DNA of 9,190 nucleotides from Betaproteobacteria bacterium. GTDB taxonomy: Bacteria > Pseudomonadota > Gammaproteobacteria > Burkholderiales > JAHFRG01. The notes under the pieces were generated by a model. The model was not told where the DNA came from. It did no database searches and worked only from the letters and a program-made list of their open reading frames with translations. Location of the stretch: assembly GCA_023258935.1 (NCBI GenBank), contig JAHFRG010000004.1:33888-43077 (forward strand), in the 5' to 3' direction. The translations under genes were made by a program, and so were the position numbers. Of the stretch, positions 1 to 7,095 are shown in pieces. Positions within the stretch are counted from its first letter, which is position 1, and each line of letters starts with the position of its first letter.

Positions 1-837
1 CGCAAACCCGATTATTTGGGCTTTGGCCTGGGGTTGAGGATTCCACACTACGACGAGATTCTTGCGACCCGTCCAAAAGTGGATTGGTTTGAGGTTTTGT
101 CTGAGAACTATTTGGTCCCCGGCGGGAAACCTCTCCATTACCTGGAGCGCATTCGCGCAAATTATCCTGTAGTCATGCACGGGGTGTCGCTCTCGATTGG
201 TGGTACTGATGCCCTGAATCGGGATTATCTGAAACAACTTAAAGCCTTGGCAGACAAGATTGAGCCTAAATGGATCTCCGACCACTTATGCTGGACCGGA
301 GTAGGCGGATTAAACCTGCATGACTTGATGCCGCTTCCCTATACCGAAGAAGCGGTGAAGCATGTGGTCTCAAGAGTCAAACAAGTCCAGGATTTCCTGG
401 GGCGCAAAATCCTTCTGGAGAACGTCTCAAGTTATGTCACCTATAAGCAGTCCCAACTCACCGAGTGGGAGTTTCTGGCTCATATTGCAGAGCAGGCCGA
501 CTGCCTGATCCTGCTCGACATCAATAACATTTATGTCAGCAGCTTCAACCACGGCTTTGAGCCCCAGGAATATCTCAACGGCATTCCCATCGAGAGAGTG
601 CAGCAGTTTCACTTGGCAGGCCACCAAAACTGCGGCAATTACATTGTGGACACCCATGATCACCCGATAATCGATCCGGTGTGGGCGCTCTATGAGAAAG
701 CCCTTAAACGCTTTGGCTCCGTTTCCACCCTAATAGAACGGGACGACAACATCCCGCCCCTCAAAGAACTCCTTGCTGAACTCGATCACGCCAGAACAAT
801 CGCGGAGCCGATTCTCGCCAAAGCAAAAGCGGCATGA
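1..837 (+). CDS. bufB: MNIO family (DUF692) peptide-modifying enzyme, BufB/HvfB-like, 5' partial
   Basis: Likely a multinuclear non-heme iron oxygenase-type enzyme that modifies cysteines of a small precursor peptide, as shown for MbnB and the bufferin/HvfB enzymes; cytoplasmic. The frame is open to the left edge (R-K-P-D-Y before the first usable start, a TTG at 16), so the true start lies upstream and roughly ten residues may be missing. Counting from the TTG codon as residue 1, the conserved metal-ligand and active-site motifs are all present: HGVSLSIGG (H55), SDHLCW (H90), LLENVSSY (E135, N136), LLDINNIYVS (D168, N170), HLAGH (H199, H203), DTHDHP (D212, H214, H216) and LIERDDN (E241). About 275 residues is normal for the family. 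It overlaps the next gene by ATGA, the usual BufB-BufC arrangement. Family assignment is firm; the exact peptide substrate and chemistry are inferred. Sampled 60-base lines are near 50% G+C, below those sampled in uvrA. Confidence 0.9.
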   Translation, partial: RKPDYLGFGLGLRIPHYDEILATRPKVDWFEVLSENYLVPGGKPLHYLERIRANYPVVMHGVSLSIGGTDALNRDYLKQLKALADKIEPKWISDHLCWTGVGGLNLHDLMPLPYTEEAVKHVVSRVKQVQDFLGRKILLENVSSYVTYKQSQLTEWEFLAHIAEQADCLILLDINNIYVSSFNHGFEPQEYLNGIPIERVQQFHLAGHQNCGNYIVDTHDHPIIDPVWALYEKALKRFGSVSTLIERDDNIPPLKELLAELDHARTIAEPILAKAKAA

Positions 838-1619
838 AAGGACTTTTAAATCTGCAGAAAGAATTCCAGAACTACGTGTTCAAGCGCGGCGAGCGCATGG
901 AGCGCGAAGTAGTGGGCACCCGGCGCGCCAGCGCCAGAACCCGGCTTGGCATTTATTCCAGCGCCTACCGCCTGCGGCTCTTGGAAGCGCTGGATACCGA
1001 TTACCCCACTTTGCGCGCGCTGGCAGGCGATGATGAGTTCGAGAAGCTGGGATATGGCTATATAGAAAGCCACCCTTCCCCCTATTACAACATGCGCTGG
1101 TACGGCGGTGAGCTGGCGGAATTCCTGAAAATCACGCCGCCTTACAACAAGCATCCGGTGTTAAGTGAAATGGCTGCTTTCGAGTGGATAATGGCGCTTG
1201 CTTTTGACGCTCCCAATGATCCGGTAGTAACAGTGGAAGATATGTCCAAAATTCCTGCGGATGTCTGGCCTGCATTGGTATTCACGCCACACGCGTCACT
1301 GCAGCGCTTGAACCTGGAATGGAACGTGCCGGTGTTCTGGAAAGCGTTGGACAAAAAAGAACAGCCTGAACCCCCGCTGAAAAACGAGTTTCCGGTAGGT
1401 TGGGTACTGTGGCGCCGCGAGCTTAATATTTACTTCCGCTCGATGAGCGTCGAAGAAGCGTGGGCGATAGATGCGATGAGAAGCGGCAATACTTTTGCAG
1501 AAATCTGCAGCGGGCTTTGCGAATGGATAGATGAGCTTCAGGTCGCGCAGCACGCCGCGGGTATGCTTAAAAGCTGGATAGCCGAAGGAATTATTAAGGA
1601 AGTCGTGGTTCCTCGCTGA
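834..1619 (+). CDS. bufC: DUF2063 domain protein, BufC/HvfC-like partner of the MNIO enzyme
   Basis: A 261-residue protein whose N-terminal ~100 residues match the DUF2063 (putative DNA-binding domain) pattern: LQKEFQNYVF near the start, then RLGIYSSAYRLRLLEAL (37-53) and DYPTLRALAG (56-65). In MNIO systems such proteins act as partners of the enzyme, probably binding or presenting the precursor peptide; the DNA-binding label is historical and unproven. The C-terminal part (about 195-261) is predicted helical, with a pattern (AIDAMRSGNTFAEIC, then VAQHAAGMLKSWIAEGII) that could be a winged-helix-like fold; that is inference. The start ATG overlaps the upstream stop as ATGA, with no clear Shine-Dalgarno, so translation is probably coupled. 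No DoxX-type (bufD) gene follows; the next gene, ssb, converges 26 bases away. The HvfC-like assignment is good, the molecular role less certain. Confidence 0.85.
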   Translation: MKGLLNLQKEFQNYVFKRGERMEREVVGTRRASARTRLGIYSSAYRLRLLEALDTDYPTLRALAGDDEFEKLGYGYIESHPSPYYNMRWYGGELAEFLKITPPYNKHPVLSEMAAFEWIMALAFDAPNDPVVTVEDMSKIPADVWPALVFTPHASLQRLNLEWNVPVFWKALDKKEQPEPPLKNEFPVGWVLWRRELNIYFRSMSVEEAWAIDAMRSGNTFAEICSGLCEWIDELQVAQHAAGMLKSWIAEGIIKEVVVPR

Positions 1620-1645
1620 ATCCCGTACCGCGTCCAGCGCAGCGT

Positions 1646-2098
1646 TCAAAAAGGAATATCGTCCTCCAGATCTTCAATTCCGCCGCCGCCCTTGCCCACC
1701 GACTTGGAATCACCTGCGGACTCTTTTGGCGGCGCTTCTTCGCGTGCCATGCTCTCAGAACCGCCAGCGCGGCTACCCAACATCTGCATGCGGTCCGCGA
1801 CAATTTCAGTGGTGTAGCGATCTTTCCCCTCCTTATCCTGCCACTTGCGTGTGCGCAGCGAACCTTCAACATACACCTGACTGCCTTTTTTTAGATACTC
1901 CCCGGCGATTTCAGCGAGCTTGCCGAAGAAGGCCACGCGGTGCCATTCAGTGCGCTCCTGCTTCTCGCCGCTTTTGTCCTTCCAGCTTTCGGTGGTAGCG
2001 ACGCTGATATTGGCGATAGCCCCACCGTCAGGCATATAGCGCACTTCCGGGTCGCGCCCGAGGTTACCGACGATGATCACCTTGTTCACTGAAGCCAT
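1646..2098 (-). CDS. ssb: Single-stranded DNA-binding protein SSB
   Basis: Binds single-stranded DNA during replication, recombination and repair and recruits partner proteins through its acidic tail. The 150-residue product starts [20 protein letters not shown], the classic OB-fold opening. The DNA-stacking aromatics are in their usual places (W39, W53, F59, W86; E. coli W40, W54, F60, W88). A Gly/Ser-rich linker (about 108-142) leads to the tail DLEDDIPF, which binds SSB partners. Length is typical though the linker is shorter than in E. coli (178 residues). It lies 11 bases downstream of yajR with a strong GGAGG in the gap, so it is probably cotranscribed and translationally coupled with yajR, perhaps with an internal promoter as well. 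Divergent uvrA beyond yajR is a common arrangement in beta- and gammaproteobacteria (also seen in Pseudomonas). Assignment is certain. Confidence 0.98.
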   Translation of the reverse strand: MASVNKVIIVGNLGRDPEVRYMPDGGAIANISVATTESWKDKSGEKQERTEWHRVAFFGKLAEIAGEYLKKGSQVYVEGSLRTRKWQDKEGKDRYTTEIVADRMQMLGSRAGGSESMAREEAPPKESAGDSKSVGKGGGGIEDLEDDIPF

Positions 2099-2104
2099 TT
2101 AAGC

Positions 2105-2109
2105 CCTCC
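2105..2109 (-). promoter_or_regulatory. Shine-Dalgarno site of ssb
   Basis: On the minus strand GGAGG lies 6 bases before the ssb ATG, within the longer run AGGGAGGG. It directly abuts the yajR stop codon (TAG, 2110-2112), so ribosomes finishing yajR end on the ssb binding site. Seen directly; the coupling is inferred. Confidence 0.85.
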
Positions 2110-3483
2110 CTAGATATCCCCTGCTATTAATCTGATTACATTCTGTTCGTCAAAACCGCTGCTGTCCACTTTAAGATACGCCACGCCTTCGGCGGCGAGC
2201 ACCAGCGCTTCTTGCACTCCCGCAATCGAAGCGAGCTGCCGCGACAAACCGCTTGCGCGGCGGTTATCCATCGCCGGAATCGGATAGATCTTGGTTTCCA
2301 CGGCAACCGGCACTTTCATGGTAAACGCCGGTATAAGCCAAATGGCCAGCAGCATAACGCCGAAAGTGAATACCGCCTTTGTGCCGTGATGCTGCGACAG
2401 ATACCCGCTCACCGCGGCACCGACAAAAGCGCCGAAAAACTGCACGCTGCTGTACACGCCTATCGCGCTACCCTTGGCACCGGGCGGCGCAATTTTTGAA
2501 ATCAGCGAGGGCAGCGACGCTTCGAGTATATTGAAAGCAGTGAAGAAAGCGAGCAACGCAATAAAGATTTCCCACAGGCTGCCAAGCAGCCACGGCAGCA
2601 ATAACTGCGTGGCGAGCATCAGCGCCACCGCCGCGCAAAACACCTGCTTGAACCTGGCTTTCTTTTCCGCAAACAAAATTACCGGCAACAGCAACACGAA
2701 AGAACCCAGCATCACCGGCAGATACATGAGCCAGTGGCGGTCAACGCCAAGCCCTGCGTTGCGCAAGGCAAACGGCACCACCATAAACAAGGACATCAGC
2801 ACCGCGTGCAGCGTGAAGATGCCGTAATTCAAGCGCAGCAACTGGCCATCGCGCAACACCGCGAGCAGCCTGGCTCTTTGAGCATCACCCCCTGAAGAAA
2901 AACTGTGTTGCGGATCGGGAATCACCGCGTACACCACGGCAATCGCCAACAGCGCCAGCAGGCCGGTCATGGCAAATATGCCCGGCACGCCGATGATCTG
3001 GTTAAGCAACGGCGCAATGACCAAAGAAAGCGCGAAGCTGAGCCCGATAGTCACGCCGATCAGCGCCATCGCTTTGGTGCGCTGTTCCTCGCGAGTCAAA
3101 TCGGCGGTCATGGCGATCACCGCGGCGGAAATCGCGCCCGACCCCTGCAGCACACGCCCAAAAATAATAATGTAAATGTCTTGTGCCCATGCCGCGACAA
3201 AGCTACCGACCGCAAACAGAATTAAGCCCGCGTATATCGTCGGCTTGCGCCCGATGCGGTCGGAGAGCCAGCCGAACGGGATTTGCAGAATCGCCTGGGT
3301 AAGTCCGTATGCGCCAAGCGCGATTCCCACCAGGGTATGGCTGGCGCCGCCCGGCAGATGTTCGGCATAGAGAGCGAACACCGGAAGGATCACGAACATC
3401 CCCAGCATGCGCAGGCCGAAAATCGAGGCAAGACCCAGGCTGGCACGCATTTCCAGCGGGGTCATCCTGTAGGAAAAAGACAT
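2110..3483 (-). CDS. yajR: MFS transporter of the YajR family with C-terminal YAM domain
   Basis: An inner-membrane major facilitator superfamily protein, probably a proton-driven exporter; the physiological substrate of YajR is unknown. From the chosen start it has 457 residues (E. coli YajR 454). It opens MSFSYRMTPLEMRASLG...LRMLGMF, matching E. coli YajR (MNDYKMTPGERRA...LRMLGMF) nearly residue for residue. MFS motif A, GWLSDRIGRK, is at 71-80, followed by FGRVLQGSGAISAAVIA (108-124) and DLTREEQRTKAMA (128-140), family hallmarks. Twelve hydrophobic segments are visible to about residue 390. Residues about 410-457 (GVQEALVLAAEGVAYLKVD) match the small ferredoxin-like YAM domain. A longer frame adds 25 residues to 3558 but would leave 2 bases before the uvrA ATG and no divergent promoter, so it was not used; an ATG at 3465 is also possible. 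Leads into ssb. Confidence 0.9.
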   Translation of the reverse strand: MSFSYRMTPLEMRASLGLASIFGLRMLGMFVILPVFALYAEHLPGGASHTLVGIALGAYGLTQAILQIPFGWLSDRIGRKPTIYAGLILFAVGSFVAAWAQDIYIIIFGRVLQGSGAISAAVIAMTADLTREEQRTKAMALIGVTIGLSFALSLVIAPLLNQIIGVPGIFAMTGLLALLAIAVVYAVIPDPQHSFSSGGDAQRARLLAVLRDGQLLRLNYGIFTLHAVLMSLFMVVPFALRNAGLGVDRHWLMYLPVMLGSFVLLLPVILFAEKKARFKQVFCAAVALMLATQLLLPWLLGSLWEIFIALLAFFTAFNILEASLPSLISKIAPPGAKGSAIGVYSSVQFFGAFVGAAVSGYLSQHHGTKAVFTFGVMLLAIWLIPAFTMKVPVAVETKIYPIPAMDNRRASGLSRQLASIAGVQEALVLAAEGVAYLKVDSSGFDEQNVIRLIAGDI

Positions 3484-3489
3484 AGGGGG

Positions 3490-3519
3490 TTGGGAAAAAA
3501 TTGAAAACTCGGGTATATT
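3490..3519 (+). promoter_or_regulatory. Candidate promoter for uvrA in the yajR/uvrA divergent spacer
   Basis: TTGGGA (3490-3495) as a -35 and TATATT (3514-3519) as a -10 are separated by 18 bases, ending 41 bases before the uvrA ATG. On the minus strand the same AT-rich block reads TAATAT (3520-3515), which could serve as a -10 for yajR, but I found no convincing -35 for it. Matches are 4/6 and 5/6 to sigma-70 consensus; this is a weak prediction. Confidence 0.3.
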
Positions 3520-3560
3520 AACAGGTTGGCCTTTGCCAGGGTAGTTCATGGATTTCATAA

Positions 3561-6386
3561 ATGGATCTCATAAAAATCCGCGGCGCACGCACGCACAATC
3601 TGAAAAACATCAATCTCGATTTGCCACGCAACAGGCTCATCGTGATTACCGGCTTATCCGGCTCGGGCAAGTCCTCGCTGGCGTTCGACACGCTGTATGC
3701 CGAAGGCCAGCGCCGCTATGTGGAATCGCTCTCGGCTTACGCCCGTCAGTTTCTGCAGCTCATGGAAAAACCCGACGTGGACTTGATCGAGGGCCTCTCG
3801 CCAGCGATTTCCATCGAGCAAAAAGCAGCCTCGCACAACCCGCGCTCCACTGTCGGCACCGTCACAGAGATCCACGATTACTTGCGGCTTTTGTTCGCGC
3901 GCGTCGGCGAACCTTACTGCCCCGACCATGAAATCCTGCTGCAGGCGCAAAGCGTCTCGCAAATGGTGGATCATGTGCTGCAACTGCCGCCGGATACCAA
4001 GCTGATGATCCTTTCGCCGCTGATTGTGGGACGCAAAGGGGAGCAGATGGAACTCTTCGACGAATTGCGCGCGCAGGGTTTCGTGCGCCTCAGGATCAAC
4101 GGTAAGGTATACGAAATAGATAATCTTCCCAAGCTGCAAAAAACGCGCAAGCACACCATCGAAGTGGTGGTGGACCGCCTGAAAGTACGCCCCGATGTCA
4201 AGCAGCGCTTGGCCGAATCGTTTGAAACCGCGCTGAGACATGCCGACGGACGCGCGTTGGCAGTGGAAACCGAAAGCGGGCGCGAGCACCTGTTCTCCGC
4301 CAAATTCGCCTGTCCGGTGTGCAGCTATTCATTGCCAGAACTCGAGCCGCGGCTGTTTTCCTTCAACAACCCGATGGGCGCCTGCCCGCGTTGCGACGGC
4401 TTGGGGCAAATCAGCTTCTTCGACCCCAAGCGGGTGGTCGCCTTCCCGCATTTGAGCCTCGCTTCCGGCGCCATTAAAGGCTGGGACAGGCGCAACCAGT
4501 TTTATTTTCAGATGCTCGCAAGCTTGGCCTCCCATTACCAATTCGACCTGGAACATCCTTTTGAACAGCTGCCGGAATCCGTCCAGGAAATAATCTTAAA
4601 CGGCAGCAGCAGGGAAAAAATCAAATTCACCTACCTCGGCGAGCGCGGGAACAACTACCAGCGCGAGCACGCCTTCGAGGGCATCATTCCCAATCTCGAG
4701 CGGCGTTACCGCGAGACCGATTCGCTGGTGGTACGCGAGGAATTGGCGAAATATCTCAATAGCCAGCCCTGCCCGCTGTGCCAAGGCACCCGGCTGCGCC
4801 GCGAAGCGCGGTATGTGCGGGTGGCAAACCGGACAATTTTTGAAATAAGCGCCCTTCCGCTGCAGCAAACCGTGCGGTTTTTCGAGAACATCAGCTTGAG
4901 CGGCGCCCGACAGACCATAGCCGAAAAGATAGTCAAGGAAATCATCAGCCGCTTGCAGTTTCTAAACAACGTCGGTTTGGACTATCTTTCGCTCGGGCGT
5001 TCCGCCGATACGCTCTCAGGCGGGGAGGGGCAGCGCATCCGTTTGGCGAGCCAGATCGGTTCGGGATTGACCGGCGTAATGTACGTACTGGATGAGCCTT
5101 CCATCGGCCTGCATCAACGCGACAATGGACGACTGCTGGATACCCTGAAGCGGCTGCGCGATATCGGCAACACCGTGATCGTGGTCGAGCACGATCATGA
5201 AGCAATCATGAGCGCCGATCATGTGGTGGACATGGGATTGGGCGCAGGCGAGCACGGCGGCCGGGTGGTCGCTGAAGGCGCGCCGCTTGCAATTCAGAAA
5301 CATCCGGAATCGCTCACCGGCCAGTATCTCGCGGGCAAGCGCAGCATCAAGCTGCCGGGATTGCGCCACAAACCTGACCGCAAACGCATGCTGCGCATCA
5401 CAGGCGCCAGCGGCAACAATCTCAAACAGCTCAATTTGAATTTGCCGCTCGGACTGATGGTGTGTGTGACCGGGGTTTCCGGCTCGGGTAAATCCACGCT
5501 GATCAACGATACCTTATATCACGCCGTGGCGCGGCATCTCTACGGCAGCCCCATAGAGCCCGCGCCGCATACGGCAATTGAGGGTATGGAGTTTTTCGAC
5601 AAGGCCGTCAGCGTGGACCAAAGCCCCATCGGCCGCACCCCTCGTTCCAATCCCGCGACCTATACCGGCCTTTTCACTCCGATCCGCGAGTTGTTTGCCG
5701 GCGTGCCGCAATCACGTGAGCGAGGTTACGGGCCGGGGCGCTTCTCGTTTAATGTCAAGGGCGGGCGCTGTGAAGCCTGCCAGGGCGACGGCGTGTTGAA
5801 AGTGGAGATGCATTTTCTGCCTGACATCTATGTGCCTTGCGATGTGTGCCACGGCAAGCGCTACAACCGCGAGACGCTGGAAATTCAATACAAGGGCAAG
5901 AACATCCACGAAATCCTGCAAATGACGGTGGAACATGCCTATGAATTTTTCTCACCGGTGCCGGTGGTCGCAAAAAAACTCCACACGCTGCTGGATGTCG
6001 GCTTGGGCTATATCAAGCTCGGGCAGTCCGCGACCACTTTATCCGGCGGCGAAGCGCAGCGCGTCAAGCTCTCGCTCGAGCTTTCCAAGCGCGACACCGG
6101 CCGGACATTATATATTCTGGATGAACCCACTACCGGGCTGCATTTCCACGATATTGATTTGCTGCTCAAGGTGCTGCACCGCTTGCGCGACCACGGCAAC
6201 ACCGTGGTGGTGATCGAGCACAATCTCGATGTGATTAAAACTGCGGACTGGGTCATAGACCTGGGCCCCGAAGGCGGCGACGGTGGCGGGCGCATCATCG
6301 CCGAAGGTACGCCTGAAGACATTGCGAAAAACCGGCAGAGTTACACCGGCATGTATTTGAAGAGCGTGCTGCAGGCGGCGGCTTAG
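3561..6386 (+). CDS. uvrA: UvrABC excinuclease subunit A
   Basis: The damage-recognition ATPase of nucleotide excision repair; it dimerises, scans DNA, and loads UvrB at bulky lesions. The 941-residue product is full length (E. coli 940). Seen in order: Walker [10 protein letters not shown] (31-39); first zinc site CPVC...CPRC (C251, C254, C275, C278); CPLC (404-407) in the insert region; ABC signature LSGGEGQ (485-491); Walker B VLDEPS (509-514) with H544; second Walker [10 protein letters not shown] (638-646); second zinc finger CEAC...CDVC (C737, C740, C760, C763), the DNA-contacting finger; signature LSGGEAQ (827-833); Walker B ILDEPT (852-857) with H887. All catalytic and zinc ligands are intact. 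The start [17 protein letters not shown] aligns with the family N-terminus. Shine-Dalgarno is weak (GGAT at 3550-3553). Divergent from yajR-ssb; convergent with fchA. SOS control is plausible but no good LexA box is visible. Confidence 0.98.
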   Translation: MDLIKIRGARTHNLKNINLDLPRNRLIVITGLSGSGKSSLAFDTLYAEGQRRYVESLSAYARQFLQLMEKPDVDLIEGLSPAISIEQKAASHNPRSTVGTVTEIHDYLRLLFARVGEPYCPDHEILLQAQSVSQMVDHVLQLPPDTKLMILSPLIVGRKGEQMELFDELRAQGFVRLRINGKVYEIDNLPKLQKTRKHTIEVVVDRLKVRPDVKQRLAESFETALRHADGRALAVETESGREHLFSAKFACPVCSYSLPELEPRLFSFNNPMGACPRCDGLGQISFFDPKRVVAFPHLSLASGAIKGWDRRNQFYFQMLASLASHYQFDLEHPFEQLPESVQEIILNGSSREKIKFTYLGERGNNYQREHAFEGIIPNLERRYRETDSLVVREELAKYLNSQPCPLCQGTRLRREARYVRVANRTIFEISALPLQQTVRFFENISLSGARQTIAEKIVKEIISRLQFLNNVGLDYLSLGRSADTLSGGEGQRIRLASQIGSGLTGVMYVLDEPSIGLHQRDNGRLLDTLKRLRDIGNTVIVVEHDHEAIMSADHVVDMGLGAGEHGGRVVAEGAPLAIQKHPESLTGQYLAGKRSIKLPGLRHKPDRKRMLRITGASGNNLKQLNLNLPLGLMVCVTGVSGSGKSTLINDTLYHAVARHLYGSPIEPAPHTAIEGMEFFDKAVSVDQSPIGRTPRSNPATYTGLFTPIRELFAGVPQSRERGYGPGRFSFNVKGGRCEACQGDGVLKVEMHFLPDIYVPCDVCHGKRYNRETLEIQYKGKNIHEILQMTVEHAYEFFSPVPVVAKKLHTLLDVGLGYIKLGQSATTLSGGEAQRVKLSLELSKRDTGRTLYILDEPTTGLHFHDIDLLLKVLHRLRDHGNTVVVIEHNLDVIKTADWVIDLGPEGGDGGGRIIAEGTPEDIAKNRQSYTGMYLKSVLQAAA

Positions 6387-6399
6387 CAGCAAACTGCTA
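6384..6399. repeat. Perfect inverted repeat joining the uvrA and fchA stop codons
   Basis: TAGCAG CAAA CTGCTA is a perfect 6-base stem with a 4-base loop. The left arm begins with the uvrA TAG (6384-6386) and the right arm ends with the reverse complement of the fchA TAG (6397-6399), so each gene ends on the same small hairpin. Neither side is followed by an immediate T-run, so it does not look like a classic intrinsic terminator, and the stem is short. It could still be a weak bidirectional transcript end or 3'-stabilising hairpin. Confidence 0.5.
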
Positions 6400-7029
6400 G
6401 TGCGAAATGAGTTTGCTTTTCACCAATCCGTAGATGCCATCGGTAAAACTATCTGCATTCGCGAGCACATTATCGAGCTCAGCCAATTTTTGCCTGTTAA
6501 ACGCCTGGTCCTTGATCGCCGCGGTGTTGACATAGACATTGAGCGCCGCGCTTTTGAGCGCCGCGCAGGCAGCGAGCACCGCCACCCCGGCATCGCTCAC
6601 CACATTGACATTGCCTTTCTCCGCAGCCCGCTTTGCCAATTGCATGACCTCGAAGCAGACTTTGGCGCAACTCAAGGGCACCTGTGTCGCACGCTTTAAC
6701 GCTTCCTGGATTGCTGCTGTGCGCCGCGCTTTCTCCTCATCGCTGTTTTTGGGCATGCCATAGGCCGCCATCACCTGGTTAAACGCCCCCACGTCGTCGT
6801 TGATCATGCCGGTAAGCCTCAGTCGCAAATTCTCGGACTGTCCCAGCACTTCGCGCATATCCGCTTCAACTTCGGCATAGTTCTTCTTGCCGATGGTGAG
6901 ATTGCACACCATGCTCACCAGCGCCGCGCCCATCGCCCCCATCACAGCGGCTGCGCTGCCGCCCCCCGGCGTCGAGCTTGAGCCCGCGAGTTCATCGAGA
7001 AATTTCTGGATGGAATCGTCCTTAATCAC
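6397..7029 (-). CDS. fchA: Methenyltetrahydrofolate cyclohydrolase, FchA (FTCD_C family)
   Basis: A cyclodeaminase/cyclohydrolase-fold protein of 210 residues, the usual FchA length, that hydrolyses 5,10-methenyl-H4F to 10-formyl-H4F (EC 3.5.4.9) in the cytoplasm. Visible family marks are PGGGSAAA (21-28), INDDVGAF (76-83, with the conserved acidic pair D78/D79), NVVSDAGVA (142-150) and ALNVYVNTAAI (162-172). The start is a GTG at 7027-7029, supported by AAGGA 6 bases upstream. It is divergent from mtdA, the enzyme for the preceding step, across 66 bases; in Methylobacterium the two lie together in the serine-cycle cluster. A formiminotetrahydrofolate cyclodeaminase (histidine degradation) has the same fold, but the mtdA neighbour favours the C1 role. 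No sign of truncation. Confidence 0.9.
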   Translation of the reverse strand: MIKDDSIQKFLDELAGSSSTPGGGSAAAVMGAMGAALVSMVCNLTIGKKNYAEVEADMREVLGQSENLRLRLTGMINDDVGAFNQVMAAYGMPKNSDEEKARRTAAIQEALKRATQVPLSCAKVCFEVMQLAKRAAEKGNVNVVSDAGVAVLAACAALKSAALNVYVNTAAIKDQAFNRQKLAELDNVLANADSFTDGIYGLVKSKLISH

Positions 7030-7035
7030 AGTTTT

Positions 7036-7040
7036 TCCTT
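7036..7040 (-). promoter_or_regulatory. Shine-Dalgarno site of fchA, fixing a GTG start
   Basis: AAGGA on the minus strand lies 6 bases before GTG (7029-7027). No ATG in this frame sits at a suitable distance, so the site decides the start. Confidence 0.7.
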
Positions 7041-7083
7041 TTCTTTCTGATTGGTCCTAATGGTAGACTATCCGCTTCAATCT

Positions 7084-7089
7084 GAGAGG
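7084..7089 (+). promoter_or_regulatory. Shine-Dalgarno site of mtdA
   Basis: GAGAGG lies 6 bases before the ATG at 7096. It supports that start over the in-frame TTG at 7051, which would add 15 residues not found in known MtdA proteins. Confidence 0.75.
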
Positions 7090-7095
7090 GCAATA

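Noticed and set aside
1620..1645. Terminator between bufC and ssb
   Set aside because: No convincing stem or T-run could be found in the 26 bases.
3508..3524. Possible LexA/SOS box before uvrA (CTC...CAG around TATATTAA)
   Set aside because: One half-site is wrong and the spacing is 11, not 10; too degenerate to call by eye.
3484..3558. 25-residue N-terminal extension of yajR to an ATG at 3558
   Set aside because: It is not present in YajR relatives, would leave 2 bases before uvrA, and would cover the only plausible divergent promoter region.
3654..4289. 211-residue minus-strand open frame inside uvrA
   Set aside because: It lies opposite the highly conserved UvrA coding sequence and has no recognisable domain; a high-G+C shadow frame.
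7051..7095. TTG start giving mtdA 15 extra residues
   Set aside because: The ATG at 7096 has a good GAGAGG and matches the MtdA N-terminus exactly; the extra residues match nothing known.
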